DNA from: Bacteroidales bacterium UBA2800
GTDB taxonomy: Bacteria > Bacteroidota > Bacteroidia > Bacteroidales > Paludibacteraceae
NCBI GenBank assembly: GCA_002351925.1
Contig: DEHM01000004.1
Span: forward strand, 19,482 to 41,139
Reading direction: 5' to 3'
Length of the DNA: 21,658 nt
A program made the translations under genes and the position numbers. Below the pieces are notes generated by a model. The model searched no databases. It was not told the origin of the DNA and worked only from the letters and a program-made list of their open reading frames with translations. This document shows, piece after piece, positions 1-6,612 of the stretch. Position 1 is the first letter of the stretch. Each line of letters starts with the position of its first letter.

Positions 1-1136
1 GCTTTGCTCTGCCCTGCTACCGCCATAATATGCCGAGGTGCGATAGTGAGATAGTTATTGGCATAGTGCATCTCGTCCTCATGATCAATAGGAATGATTT
101 CAAACCCTCGTCCGCGCATGTACTCAACAAACGGCAGGTCTTTCTGCTGCAAGCTGTACGACTTCGTGCCGGGTTCGCGTGCATAGATGTCGCAGGTGTT
201 AAATTCCGGCTCTCCGGGTTTGGCATTCAGACGACTGCTGACCATGGTACACAGATCGCGGTCGATGATGTTAAAATGCGTATCGAGGTGCATCTGCATC
301 TGCCAGCGTTTATGGTCATGTACCACCACGATCGTGTCATGTCCGAAAGCGTCCGCTTCCATGATCTGACGGATTCCCTCTTCGTTGGTACGCATACCGC
401 AGCCGATAAACGCTACCGTTCCTGCAGGAATATAATCGCCTCCTTCAAGCCGTCCGTTTCCTTCGATTCGCAGCACAGGCGTCAGTCCTAAGTGCCGATA
501 ACACAGGTCGATGACCGATGTCTCCACCGCCCTTTGTGGGGAGTTCATGCGACAGATGATGTGTCCGCGAGGCGTGGTGATACTCTGGTCACGCGTGAAA
601 TAGAGGTTCATCAATGGGTCATGGACATACTCCGCATCCACGCCGGTGTTGTTATCCGCAGGCAAGAGTCTGACCGCAGGACGGAGCAAAATACAGCGTA
701 TCAGGTCTGCCCGGCTCATTTGCGACAACACCTCCTGCCGATAAGCCTCAGCATCGGCTTTATCAGCATCCGGCATAGCGCTAAGGTCGTATGTCAGCTC
801 ATGGTCTGCCAACATCCGCAAGGTGTCCAACGACACTTCGTTCAGGATTTCCGTCACGGTATAGACTTGGATGCCGTTCGCCTCCAACAGGCGGATATAT
901 GCACGATGTTCCTCGGCTGCTTTGTCCACATCGAAATAGTGTTCAAACAGACCTGCCGAGGGATGAATGACCCCATCGAACAACTCCTGTCCGGGTGTAT
1001 GCATCAAAATCACTCCTGCCATATCCCACTCAGCCCGGGGGTAGTCCATGGATACTTGTTCTTGCTGACGCTGCATTGTGCATCCAGCCATGATCATCGC
1101 GACACAAGCAAGTGCCGGTATAAAATGCTTTATCAT
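1..1136 (-). CDS. Arginine deiminase family lipoprotein (partial, C-terminus off the left edge)
   Basis: Reading the minus strand from the ATG at 1136 gives 378 open codons that run off the window. The family hydrolyses L-arginine to citrulline and ammonia. Visible family motifs are NLYFTRD (177-183, catalytic Asp183), EGGD (231-234, catalytic Glu231) and MHLDTHF (282-288, catalytic His283 and Asp285). The nucleophilic Cys, which lies near the C-terminus in this family, would be beyond the edge, so activity cannot be confirmed. Residues 1-19 form a lipoprotein signal: KH, a hydrophobic stretch, then the lipobox MAGC with Cys19. Known arginine deiminases are usually cytoplasmic, so envelope anchoring is unusual. 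The residues after Cys19 (TMQRQ) lack the acidic surface-export signal typical of Bacteroidetes surface lipoproteins, so a periplasm-facing location is possible. It has its own promoter (1156-1186). Family assignment is strong; whether the substrate is free arginine or a peptide is unknown. Confidence 0.85.
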   Translation of the reverse strand, partial: MIKHFIPALACVAMIMAGCTMQRQQEQVSMDYPRAEWDMAGVILMHTPGQELFDGVIHPSAGLFEHYFDVDKAAEEHRAYIRLLEANGIQVYTVTEILNEVSLDTLRMLADHELTYDLSAMPDADKADAEAYRQEVLSQMSRADLIRCILLRPAVRLLPADNNTGVDAEYVHDPLMNLYFTRDQSITTPRGHIICRMNSPQRAVETSVIDLCYRHLGLTPVLRIEGNGRLEGGDYIPAGTVAFIGCGMRTNEEGIRQIMEADAFGHDTIVVVHDHKRWQMQMHLDTHFNIIDRDLCTMVSSRLNAKPGEPEFNTCDIYAREPGTKSYSLQQKDLPFVEYMRGRGFEIIPIDHEDEMHYANNYLTIAPRHIMAVAGQSK

Positions 1137-1155
1137 ATATATGCGATTTTGCCTG

Positions 1156-1186
1156 CAAAAGTACAAAAAATAATTGATATATGCAA
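1156..1186 (-). promoter_or_regulatory. Bacteroidetes-type promoter of the arginine deiminase gene
   Basis: On the minus strand, TTG at 1186-1184 is followed by exactly 20 bases and then TACTTTTG at 1163-1156, matching the -33/-7 pattern of the Bacteroidetes primary sigma factor. The predicted transcript starts around 1151, giving a leader of about 15 bases before the ATG at 1136. Confidence 0.6.
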
Positions 1187-1271
1187 GCTTTTAACCACTT
1201 ATTCCTATTTTATGCGCCAGAAACGCACCACTTATTCCATTATTTGTTTATGCAGAAGTTTGCAAGCTTTT
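1182..1271. repeat. Two pairs of short direct repeats upstream of the arginine deiminase promoter
   Basis: TGCAAGCTTTT occurs at 1182-1192 and 1261-1271, and ACCACTTATTCC occurs at 1194-1205 and 1227-1238. The first TGCAAGCTTTT overlaps the -33 element of the deiminase promoter. The arrangement could be a regulator-binding region or the remains of a small duplication; the sequence does not decide. Confidence 0.45.
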
Positions 1272-1296
1272 CTTATTTCTGTCAATTTATACCGTG

Positions 1297-1371
1297 CTAC
1301 GCACGCTCGAAGCGGATGACCTCATCGTCCGCAAGGTTTATCCGGAGATTCCACCACATTTTAAAATACAT
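1297..1371 (-). CDS. Possible 24-residue small protein
   Basis: On the minus strand an ATG at 1371 opens a 24-codon frame ending with TAG at 1299-1297. It begins MYFKMWWNLRI and ends DDEVIRFERA. The second half has coding-like codon choice (GCG GAC GAT GAG GTC ATC CGC TTC GAG CGT) in an otherwise AT-rich spacer, which is why I note it. I do not recognise a family and see no promoter matching TAnnTTTG directly upstream. It could equally be a chance frame or a fragment of a decayed gene. Confidence 0.25.
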   Translation of the reverse strand: MYFKMWWNLRINLADDEVIRFERA

Positions 1372-1529
1372 ATGTGCGCGCGGCGCGTATAATGCGTACG
1401 TGCGAGGAATTTGAGAATCTGGTAAAATAGCTATTTATGCCATTAGGACGCTTTGATGTCTCAAAGGGAGTGGAAAAGTACCCGATTATTAACAAAATCG
1501 TGCTAAATTTGCATTTTTTTGCCGAAAAA

Positions 1530-1561
1530 TTTGCACAATTCAAAAAAAAGCAGTACCTTTG
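1530..1561 (+). promoter_or_regulatory. Promoter of tRNA-Arg
   Basis: TTTG at 1530-1533, a 20-base spacer and TACCTTTG at 1554-1561 match the Bacteroidetes -33/-7 pattern. The tRNA starts 19 bases after the -7 box, so a 5' leader of roughly 14 bases is expected before RNase P processing. Confidence 0.7.
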
Positions 1562-1579
1562 CACCCGCTTTTGAAAAAA

Positions 1580-1653
1580 GGTCCATTAGCTCAACTGAAT
1601 AGAGTACCACACTACGGATGTGGGGGTTGCAGGTTTGAATCCTGCATGGATCA
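1580..1653 (+). tRNA. tRNA-Arg (anticodon ACG)
   Basis: A complete cloverleaf can be folded by hand. The acceptor stem GGTCCAT pairs with ATGGATC (one G-U pair); the D stem is GCTC/GAGT; the anticodon stem CCACA/TGTGG encloses the loop CTACGGA with ACG at 1614-1616; there is a five-base variable loop; and the T stem GCAGG/CCTGC encloses TTTGAAT. The discriminator is A1653. The 3' CCA is not encoded (CAAG follows), so it must be added enzymatically. The A at position 34 is expected to be deaminated to inosine to read CGU/CGC/CGA. The gene stands alone with its own promoter and terminator. Confidence 0.96.
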
Positions 1654-1663
1654 CAAGACAAAA

Positions 1664-1710
1664 ACGAAATCGCATCTGAGAGCTTGTTCTCAAGTGCGAT
1701 TTTTGTTTTT
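1664..1710. terminator. Bidirectional intrinsic terminator
   Basis: AAATCGCA (1667-1674) pairs with TGCGATTT (1695-1702), and the inner TGAGA pairs with TCTCA. On the plus strand the stem is followed by TTTTGTTTTT, and on the minus strand by CGTTTTT. It can terminate both the tRNA transcript and the convergent operon ending at 1739. Confidence 0.75.
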
Positions 1711-1738
1711 GGATTGTAGCACTCGCCCACGGCGAGGG

Positions 1739-2545
1739 CTAGGGATTACGAAGAAATCCTGCATATACCGCCTTATGGGCGGCTTTCTGCGTATATATAC
1801 GTTGCCGCCGCGTCATCTGCGGATTCTTATATCGGTTATACCGCACATCTCTGCCGGTCAACAACTCATACCACACGCACGCAGCCGTATAGCGCCCGTA
1901 GACATAGTTGAGATGGTAGCCGTCGCGGCAGAGCGTGTCGCCCAACTTAGTCGCCCTGGCGTTCTGGATAGCCTGACCGCAAGGGATAAGGCGCAAGGAC
2001 GAATGTCGAATGGTTAATGCTTTTGTACAAGCCCGGATACTGTCCCACATCTCCTGCTGGTTGCTGTGGTAGCGCGGATAAGCCGGATGCTGCGCATCTT
2101 GGCTATATGCCCAGGTCTGCATCCAGCAGAGCTGCGCCCGCGGCTGGTACGCCCGCACCGTGTCGATGAGCATAGTCAGCCACGGCTCATAACTGCCGCG
2201 TATACCGCTGTCGTGACTGGCCTGCTGGAGGGATATATAGTCGTACTCACCATCCCGGAGTGCCTGACGCAAAGAGACCGTGTCCTTGATAGTCCGCAGC
2301 ACGGCATTCGTACACACTCTGTGGCTGTACGCTGCGGTATCTGAGAGCAAAAACTCCGCATGCTGCTGCAACGAACAACCGCCGTAGTAGAGATTATGCA
2401 CCTCCACCTGCACTCCTGCCGCGTCGCACAGAGGCACAAGTTCCTGTTCGACAGCGTCCCACGAGAAGCTATTCCCGATGCACAGGACGCGGATGACAAG
2501 CAATATGGCACTAATGAGCTTCAAGCCAGTTGGTGCCGACACCAC
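1739..2545 (-). CDS. DUF4886 / SGNH-hydrolase-like protein
   Basis: A 268-residue frame resembling the DUF4886 family of SGNH-fold proteins, often found in gut Bacteroidales. Matching blocks are VLCIGNSFS (nucleophile block), YYGGCSLQQH, ISLQQAS, WMQTWAY and DGYHLNYVYGRYTAACVWYE, the last carrying the Asp-x-x-His type block. The ATG at 2545 lies inside polA, overlapping it by 35 bases; a TTG at 2524 is an alternative. The hydrophobic stretch (ISAILLVI) runs straight into the first conserved strand (RVLCIGNSFS), leaving no room for a cleavable signal peptide plus spacer. The protein may therefore be cytoplasmic or N-terminally shortened compared with secreted relatives. It is the last gene of the long train, followed by a terminator. 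The substrate (an ester or acetyl group) is unknown. Confidence 0.75.
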   Translation of the reverse strand: MVSAPTGLKLISAILLVIRVLCIGNSFSWDAVEQELVPLCDAAGVQVEVHNLYYGGCSLQQHAEFLLSDTAAYSHRVCTNAVLRTIKDTVSLRQALRDGEYDYISLQQASHDSGIRGSYEPWLTMLIDTVRAYQPRAQLCWMQTWAYSQDAQHPAYPRYHSNQQEMWDSIRACTKALTIRHSSLRLIPCGQAIQNARATKLGDTLCRDGYHLNYVYGRYTAACVWYELLTGRDVRYNRYKNPQMTRRQRIYTQKAAHKAVYAGFLRNP

Positions 2546-4823
2546 AGTCGGCGATAAGGGGTATCGACAAATGGACGGCGTTCTGCATCTCCGTCACCAC
2601 TATCTCGCGTACGCGGTCCACTTCCTCGACCGGCACGTTGAAGTTGAGTTCGTCGTGCACCTGCATGATCATCTGCGCCCTGAGGTTCTCTTCCTTCAGC
2701 CGACGATGGATGCTGACCATAGCCATCTTGATGATATCTGCCGCCGTGCCCTGAATAGGCGCGTTGACAGCGTTGCGCTCCGCAAACGAACGGACGGTCG
2801 CGTTGTGAGAGTTGATATCCGGCAGGTAACGCTTGCGCCCGAAGAGTGTCTCCGCATAGCCGCGCTGCCGCGCCAGTTCTTTCTGGGCCTCTATATACTG
2901 TATCACCCGCGGAAAAGCCGCGAAATAGTCGTCGATGAGTTGCTTGGCCTCGGTGCGGCTGCAGTCGAGTTGCTGGGCTAGGCCGAAGGCCGAGATGCCG
3001 TAGATAATACCAAAATTGGCCGTCTTAGCCTGCCGGCGCTGGTCCTTGCTGATCTGCTCGATGGGCAGACCGAAGATACGCGCAGCAGTGGCCGCATGGA
3101 TATCCTGTCCGTTGCGGAAAGCAGCCAGCATATGTTCGTCCTGCGAGAAATGCGCCATCAGCCGCAGCTCTATCTGACTGTAGTCGGCACTGAGGAACAG
3201 GCAGCCCTCGTCGGGTATGACCGCGCGGCGAATCAGTTGGCCGCGCTCGGTACGCACCGGCAGGTTCTGCAGGTTCGGATTGCTGCTCGACAAACGACCC
3301 GTTGCCGTGACGGTCTGGTTGTACGTCGTGTGTATCTTGCCGTCGGCCGCTATATAACCCGGCAGGGCGGAGATATAGGTTGAGATAAGTTTGCTCAGGG
3401 CGCGATAGTCGAGTATAGCGCCTACCACCGGGTGCCGCTCTTTGAGGGCGACCAGCACCTCTTCCGAGGTGGAATACTGGCCGGTCTTCGATTTCTTGGC
3501 CTTACTGTCCAGCCGGAGACGGTCGAAGAGTAGCTCGCCCACCTGCTTCGGGCTGTTGATATTAAAGGGCTCGCCGGCCAATTCGTATATACGCTGCTCG
3601 AGCGCCCGCAACTCTTCTGTCAGGGCAGCCTCCGCCTGCTTCAGTTGCGCCACGTCGATACGTACACCCGCTGCTTCCATCTCACGGAGCACCGGCACCA
3701 ACGGCAACTCCACCTCGTTATACAAGTTCCAGAGGTCCGCATCCGCCTTGAGTGCCGCAAAATCCGGCTCTTTATAGGGATTGAATGCTACCTCGGGATT
3801 GAGCAGATACTGACAGAGACGGTTCTCTATAGTATCAAAAGTGGCTACCGGCGAAGTGTTTTCGGCCGCCGGCTCCTCAGGTGCGGCAAAAAGGTCCAGC
3901 TGCGCAGGATCGGCAGGCTTACTCGGCTTCTTGGGCGCACTGGGAACACTCGGCGCACTCGGGATATTCAGTTTCTTGAGCAAAGTGTTGAACTCCAGCT
4001 CGCGGTACAGATTAGCCAGCGCCTCGTTATTCGGTTCTTTCTTACTGAGCAGTTGTTCGTCCAGCGTGATAGGCACGTCGGTGCGGATGGTCGCCAGGAA
4101 ACGGGAGAAACGTATCTCTTCCACCTGACTCTCCACTTTCTGCCGCAGCGCTCCTTTGATCTGGTCGGTATGGGCCAGCATGTTGTCGATAGAGCCAAAC
4201 TGCTGGAGTAGCGCTACCGCCGTCTTCTCCCCCACTCCTTTGCAACCGGGTATGTTATCGCTTACATCGCCCATCAGGCCCAGCAGGTCGATCACTTGCG
4301 ACTGATGCTGCAGACCATATTTCTCGCACACCTCTTGCGGACCCAGTATCTCGAACCCACCGGTATGCCGCGGCCGGTACATACGTACATGGTCGGTAAC
4401 GAGCTGACCGTAGTCCTTGTCGGGCGTAGCCATATAGACCTCAAAGCCCGCCTGCTCCGCTTGCCGGGAGAGCGTTCCGATGACATCGTCGGCCTCAAAA
4501 CCGTCCACTTCCATCACAGGTATGTTCATCGCCTGCAGCAGGTTCTTGATGACCGGCACCGCACGCCGAATATCCTCCGGTGTCTCCTCGCGTTGCGCCT
4601 TATACTGCTCAAACGCCTCATGACGGAACGTAGGGCCGTGAGGGTCGAAGGCGACACCCACATGAGTAGGACTCACTTTGCGAAGCAGGTCGTCGAGCGT
4701 GACCACAAAGCCGAAGATGGCGGACGTGTTCTCGCCTCGGCTGTTCATGCGCGGGGCACGGATAAAGGCGTAGTAGGCGCGATAGATCATCGCATACGCA
4801 TCAATCAGGAGTAGCGTTTTCAT
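2511..4823 (-). CDS. polA: DNA polymerase I lacking the 3'-5' exonuclease domain
   Basis: DNA polymerase I fills gaps and removes RNA primers during Okazaki fragment maturation and excision repair. Residues 1 to about 285 are the 5'-3' exonuclease/flap domain, with DAYAMIYRAYYAF, GFEADDVIGT and MGDVSDNIPGCKGVGEKTA. Residues about 365-770 are the polymerase domain: motif A SADYSQIELR with Asp547, motif B RRQAKTANFGIIYG with Lys600, and motif C QVHDEL with Asp724. The region between is only about 80 residues and is Pro/Ala rich. No DxE, NxxxD or YxxxD exonuclease motifs are present. The family length in Bacteroidales is, from memory, about 920-950 residues, so roughly 150-190 are missing. QLDLF at 308-312 fits the sliding-clamp-binding consensus. 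It starts 22 bases after ung. Confidence 0.97.
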   Translation of the reverse strand: MKTLLLIDAYAMIYRAYYAFIRAPRMNSRGENTSAIFGFVVTLDDLLRKVSPTHVGVAFDPHGPTFRHEAFEQYKAQREETPEDIRRAVPVIKNLLQAMNIPVMEVDGFEADDVIGTLSRQAEQAGFEVYMATPDKDYGQLVTDHVRMYRPRHTGGFEILGPQEVCEKYGLQHQSQVIDLLGLMGDVSDNIPGCKGVGEKTAVALLQQFGSIDNMLAHTDQIKGALRQKVESQVEEIRFSRFLATIRTDVPITLDEQLLSKKEPNNEALANLYRELEFNTLLKKLNIPSAPSVPSAPKKPSKPADPAQLDLFAAPEEPAAENTSPVATFDTIENRLCQYLLNPEVAFNPYKEPDFAALKADADLWNLYNEVELPLVPVLREMEAAGVRIDVAQLKQAEAALTEELRALEQRIYELAGEPFNINSPKQVGELLFDRLRLDSKAKKSKTGQYSTSEEVLVALKERHPVVGAILDYRALSKLISTYISALPGYIAADGKIHTTYNQTVTATGRLSSSNPNLQNLPVRTERGQLIRRAVIPDEGCLFLSADYSQIELRLMAHFSQDEHMLAAFRNGQDIHAATAARIFGLPIEQISKDQRRQAKTANFGIIYGISAFGLAQQLDCSRTEAKQLIDDYFAAFPRVIQYIEAQKELARQRGYAETLFGRKRYLPDINSHNATVRSFAERNAVNAPIQGTAADIIKMAMVSIHRRLKEENLRAQMIMQVHDELNFNVPVEEVDRVREIVVTEMQNAVHLSIPLIADCGVGTNWLEAH

Positions 4824-4845
4824 GTACTATTCAGTCATTGACCAT

Positions 4846-5508
4846 TTACCAACGTATTGGCTCCTGGCCGGTTCTTATCAGGTAGTTATTGGCCGCGCTA
4901 AAGTGTCCGCATCCGTCAAAACCGCGATAGACGGACAGCGGTGACGGATGGGACGTCTGCAGCACCAGGTGGCGTTGACGGTCGATGAACTGGCCTTTGC
5001 GTTGGGCATACGAGCCCCACAGCATGAAGACCAAGTGCTCGCGTTGCTTATTTAGCGCCATGATGGCAGCATCGGTCAGTTCTTCCCATCCTTTGCCCTG
5101 ATGACTGCCGGCACGGTGTGCCTCCACGGTCAGCGTCGCGTTAAGCAGCAGCACCCCTTGTTCGGCCCAGCGGCGCAAGTCACCGCTCTGCGGAATAGGC
5201 GTACCCAGGTCACGGTGAATCTCCTTGTAGATATTCACGAGCGACGGAGGAATTTGCACGCCCTCCGGCACCGAGAAACTCAGTCCCATTGCCTGTCCCG
5301 GCTCATGGTAAGGATCCTGGCCAATGATGACAACCCGTACGCGGTCAAAAGGACAGGAGTCGAATGCATTAAAAATCAGACCGGCAGGCGGGAAACACCT
5401 GTGGGTCTGATATTGTTGGCGCACATACTGAGTGAGGAGTTCGAAATACGGTTTGTCAAACTCCGTCTGCAGTACGCGTTGCCAAGATGGATCTATACGG
5501 ACATTCAT
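4846..5508 (-). CDS. ung: Uracil-DNA glycosylase (family 1)
   Basis: A 220-residue enzyme of normal family length that cuts uracil from DNA and starts base excision repair. The water-activating motif GQDPYH has Asp65 and His68, followed by AMGLSFSVP, the uracil-pocket residues LLNATLTVE, and the DNA-intercalation motif HPSPLS with His187. The ATG shares one base with the queA stop (TGATG), implying translational coupling. The next gene, polA, supplies the gap-filling step of the same repair pathway. Confidence 0.97.
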   Translation of the reverse strand: MNVRIDPSWQRVLQTEFDKPYFELLTQYVRQQYQTHRCFPPAGLIFNAFDSCPFDRVRVVIIGQDPYHEPGQAMGLSFSVPEGVQIPPSLVNIYKEIHRDLGTPIPQSGDLRRWAEQGVLLLNATLTVEAHRAGSHQGKGWEELTDAAIMALNKQREHLVFMLWGSYAQRKGQFIDRQRHLVLQTSHPSPLSVYRGFDGCGHFSAANNYLIRTGQEPIRW

Positions 5509-6611
5509 CAGTCTACTATCAGCATCGCATCGCCATAGTCGCCAAAACGATAACCTTTTTCTACGGCCTCTTCGTAAGCGTGCATCGTCTCTTCGAAACC
5601 GGCGAAAGCCGCTACCATAATCAGCTGACTCGACTGCGGCATATACAGGTTGACAAAGAAGGCATTGGCCACCGTGAAGCGATAGGGCGGGAAGATGAAC
5701 TTGTTGGTCCAGCCGTCATAGGCCTTGAGTTGACCATTGGTGCCGACCACGTGTTCCATAGCGCGCATCACCTCGGTGCCGACAGCACACACACGACGTT
5801 GCTCTTCGTGCGCACGGTTGACGGCATTAGCCAGACGCTCGCTCAGGATGATCTGCTCCGACTCCATCTTGTTCTTGGTCAGGTCCTCCACGTCGATATC
5901 CTTGAAGATACCCAGCGACACATGGCTGGTCAGGAACTCGGTCTCTATACCGCGTATCTCCATACGCTTGAGCAGATGTTTGGAGAAATGGAGTCCGGAA
6001 GCCGGTGCAGCTACCGCGCCCACTTTGCTGGCGAAGATAGTCTGATAGCGTTCCATATCCATCTCGCGTACAGGCTGATTGTGGAAACTCTCCATATACC
6101 GCTGCATCGTCTCAGCGTCCATCGGACGACGGATATACTTAGGCAGCGGTGCGCTACCCAGTGCATACAGACGCGGCACAAACTCCTCGTTGTCGTAGTC
6201 GGTCAGGAAGCGGAACGTACGTCCGCGGCTGGTGGTGTTGTCGATGACTTCTGCCACTATCGACGGGTCTTCGTCGAACGTCAGCTTGTTGCCGATACGT
6301 ATCTTACGCGCCGGGTCCACCAGTACGTCCCAGTAGCGGGCACGATGGTTCAGCTCGCGGAGCAGGAACACCTCGATGAGGGCATTAGTCTTCTCCTTGT
6401 GTCCCCAGAGACGAGCAGGAAAAACCTTCGTGTCGTTGAACACACAGAGGTCGCCTTCGTCGAAATAGTCAACCATGTCGGTCACCATCTTGTGCTCTAT
6501 CTCACCACTCTTACGATGCAGCACCAGCAGGCGTGCGTCGTCACGATAGGGGGTCGGAAACTGAGCTATCTGCTCCTCAGGCAGCTGAAAACGGAACTGG
6601 CTGAGCCTCAT
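5508..6611 (-). CDS. queA: S-adenosylmethionine:tRNA ribosyltransferase-isomerase
   Basis: QueA transfers and isomerises the ribosyl part of SAM onto 7-aminomethyl-7-deazaguanine in tRNA, making epoxyqueuosine. I chose the ATG at 6611 (MRLSQFRFQL, 367 residues), one base after the truB stop. It aligns with the usual N-terminus MKLSQF, while an ATG at 6629 would add six residues and overlap truB. Conserved blocks include FNDTKVFPARL, DVLVDPARKIRIG, APASGLHFS, VCAVGTEVMRA, DGWTNKFIFPPY and YRFGDYGDAMLI. Two blocks deviate from the sequences I remember in the family: NLYMPQSS in place of NFHMPxST, and TKNKMESE in place of TKHKMxSE. The overall reading frame is intact. Confidence 0.95.
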   Translation of the reverse strand: MRLSQFRFQLPEEQIAQFPTPYRDDARLLVLHRKSGEIEHKMVTDMVDYFDEGDLCVFNDTKVFPARLWGHKEKTNALIEVFLLRELNHRARYWDVLVDPARKIRIGNKLTFDEDPSIVAEVIDNTTSRGRTFRFLTDYDNEEFVPRLYALGSAPLPKYIRRPMDAETMQRYMESFHNQPVREMDMERYQTIFASKVGAVAAPASGLHFSKHLLKRMEIRGIETEFLTSHVSLGIFKDIDVEDLTKNKMESEQIILSERLANAVNRAHEEQRRVCAVGTEVMRAMEHVVGTNGQLKAYDGWTNKFIFPPYRFTVANAFFVNLYMPQSSQLIMVAAFAGFEETMHAYEEAVEKGYRFGDYGDAMLIVD

Positions 6612-6612
6612 G

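Larger units (their letters stand above)
1137..1579. other. 443-base spacer between the arginine deiminase gene and tRNA-Arg
   Basis: There is no conventional gene here. The stretch holds the deiminase promoter (minus strand), the direct repeats at 1182-1271, the possible 24-codon frame at 1297-1371, an alternating purine-pyrimidine GC-rich tract at about 1369-1404, an AT-rich run, and the tRNA promoter at 1530-1561. Confidence 0.7.

Noticed and set aside
492..1319. A 275-codon plus-strand frame near the left edge
   Set aside because: It is antisense to the arginine deiminase gene, whose catalytic motifs and lipoprotein signal are clear on the minus strand.
1..1653. Functional link between tRNA-Arg and the arginine deiminase gene
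   Set aside because: They are on opposite strands with separate promoters 370 bases apart; the shared arginine theme is most likely coincidence.
1580..1740. tRNA-Arg as an integration site for a mobile element
   Set aside because: There is no integrase, no repeat of the tRNA 3' end, and the flanking genes are housekeeping or ordinary chromosomal genes.
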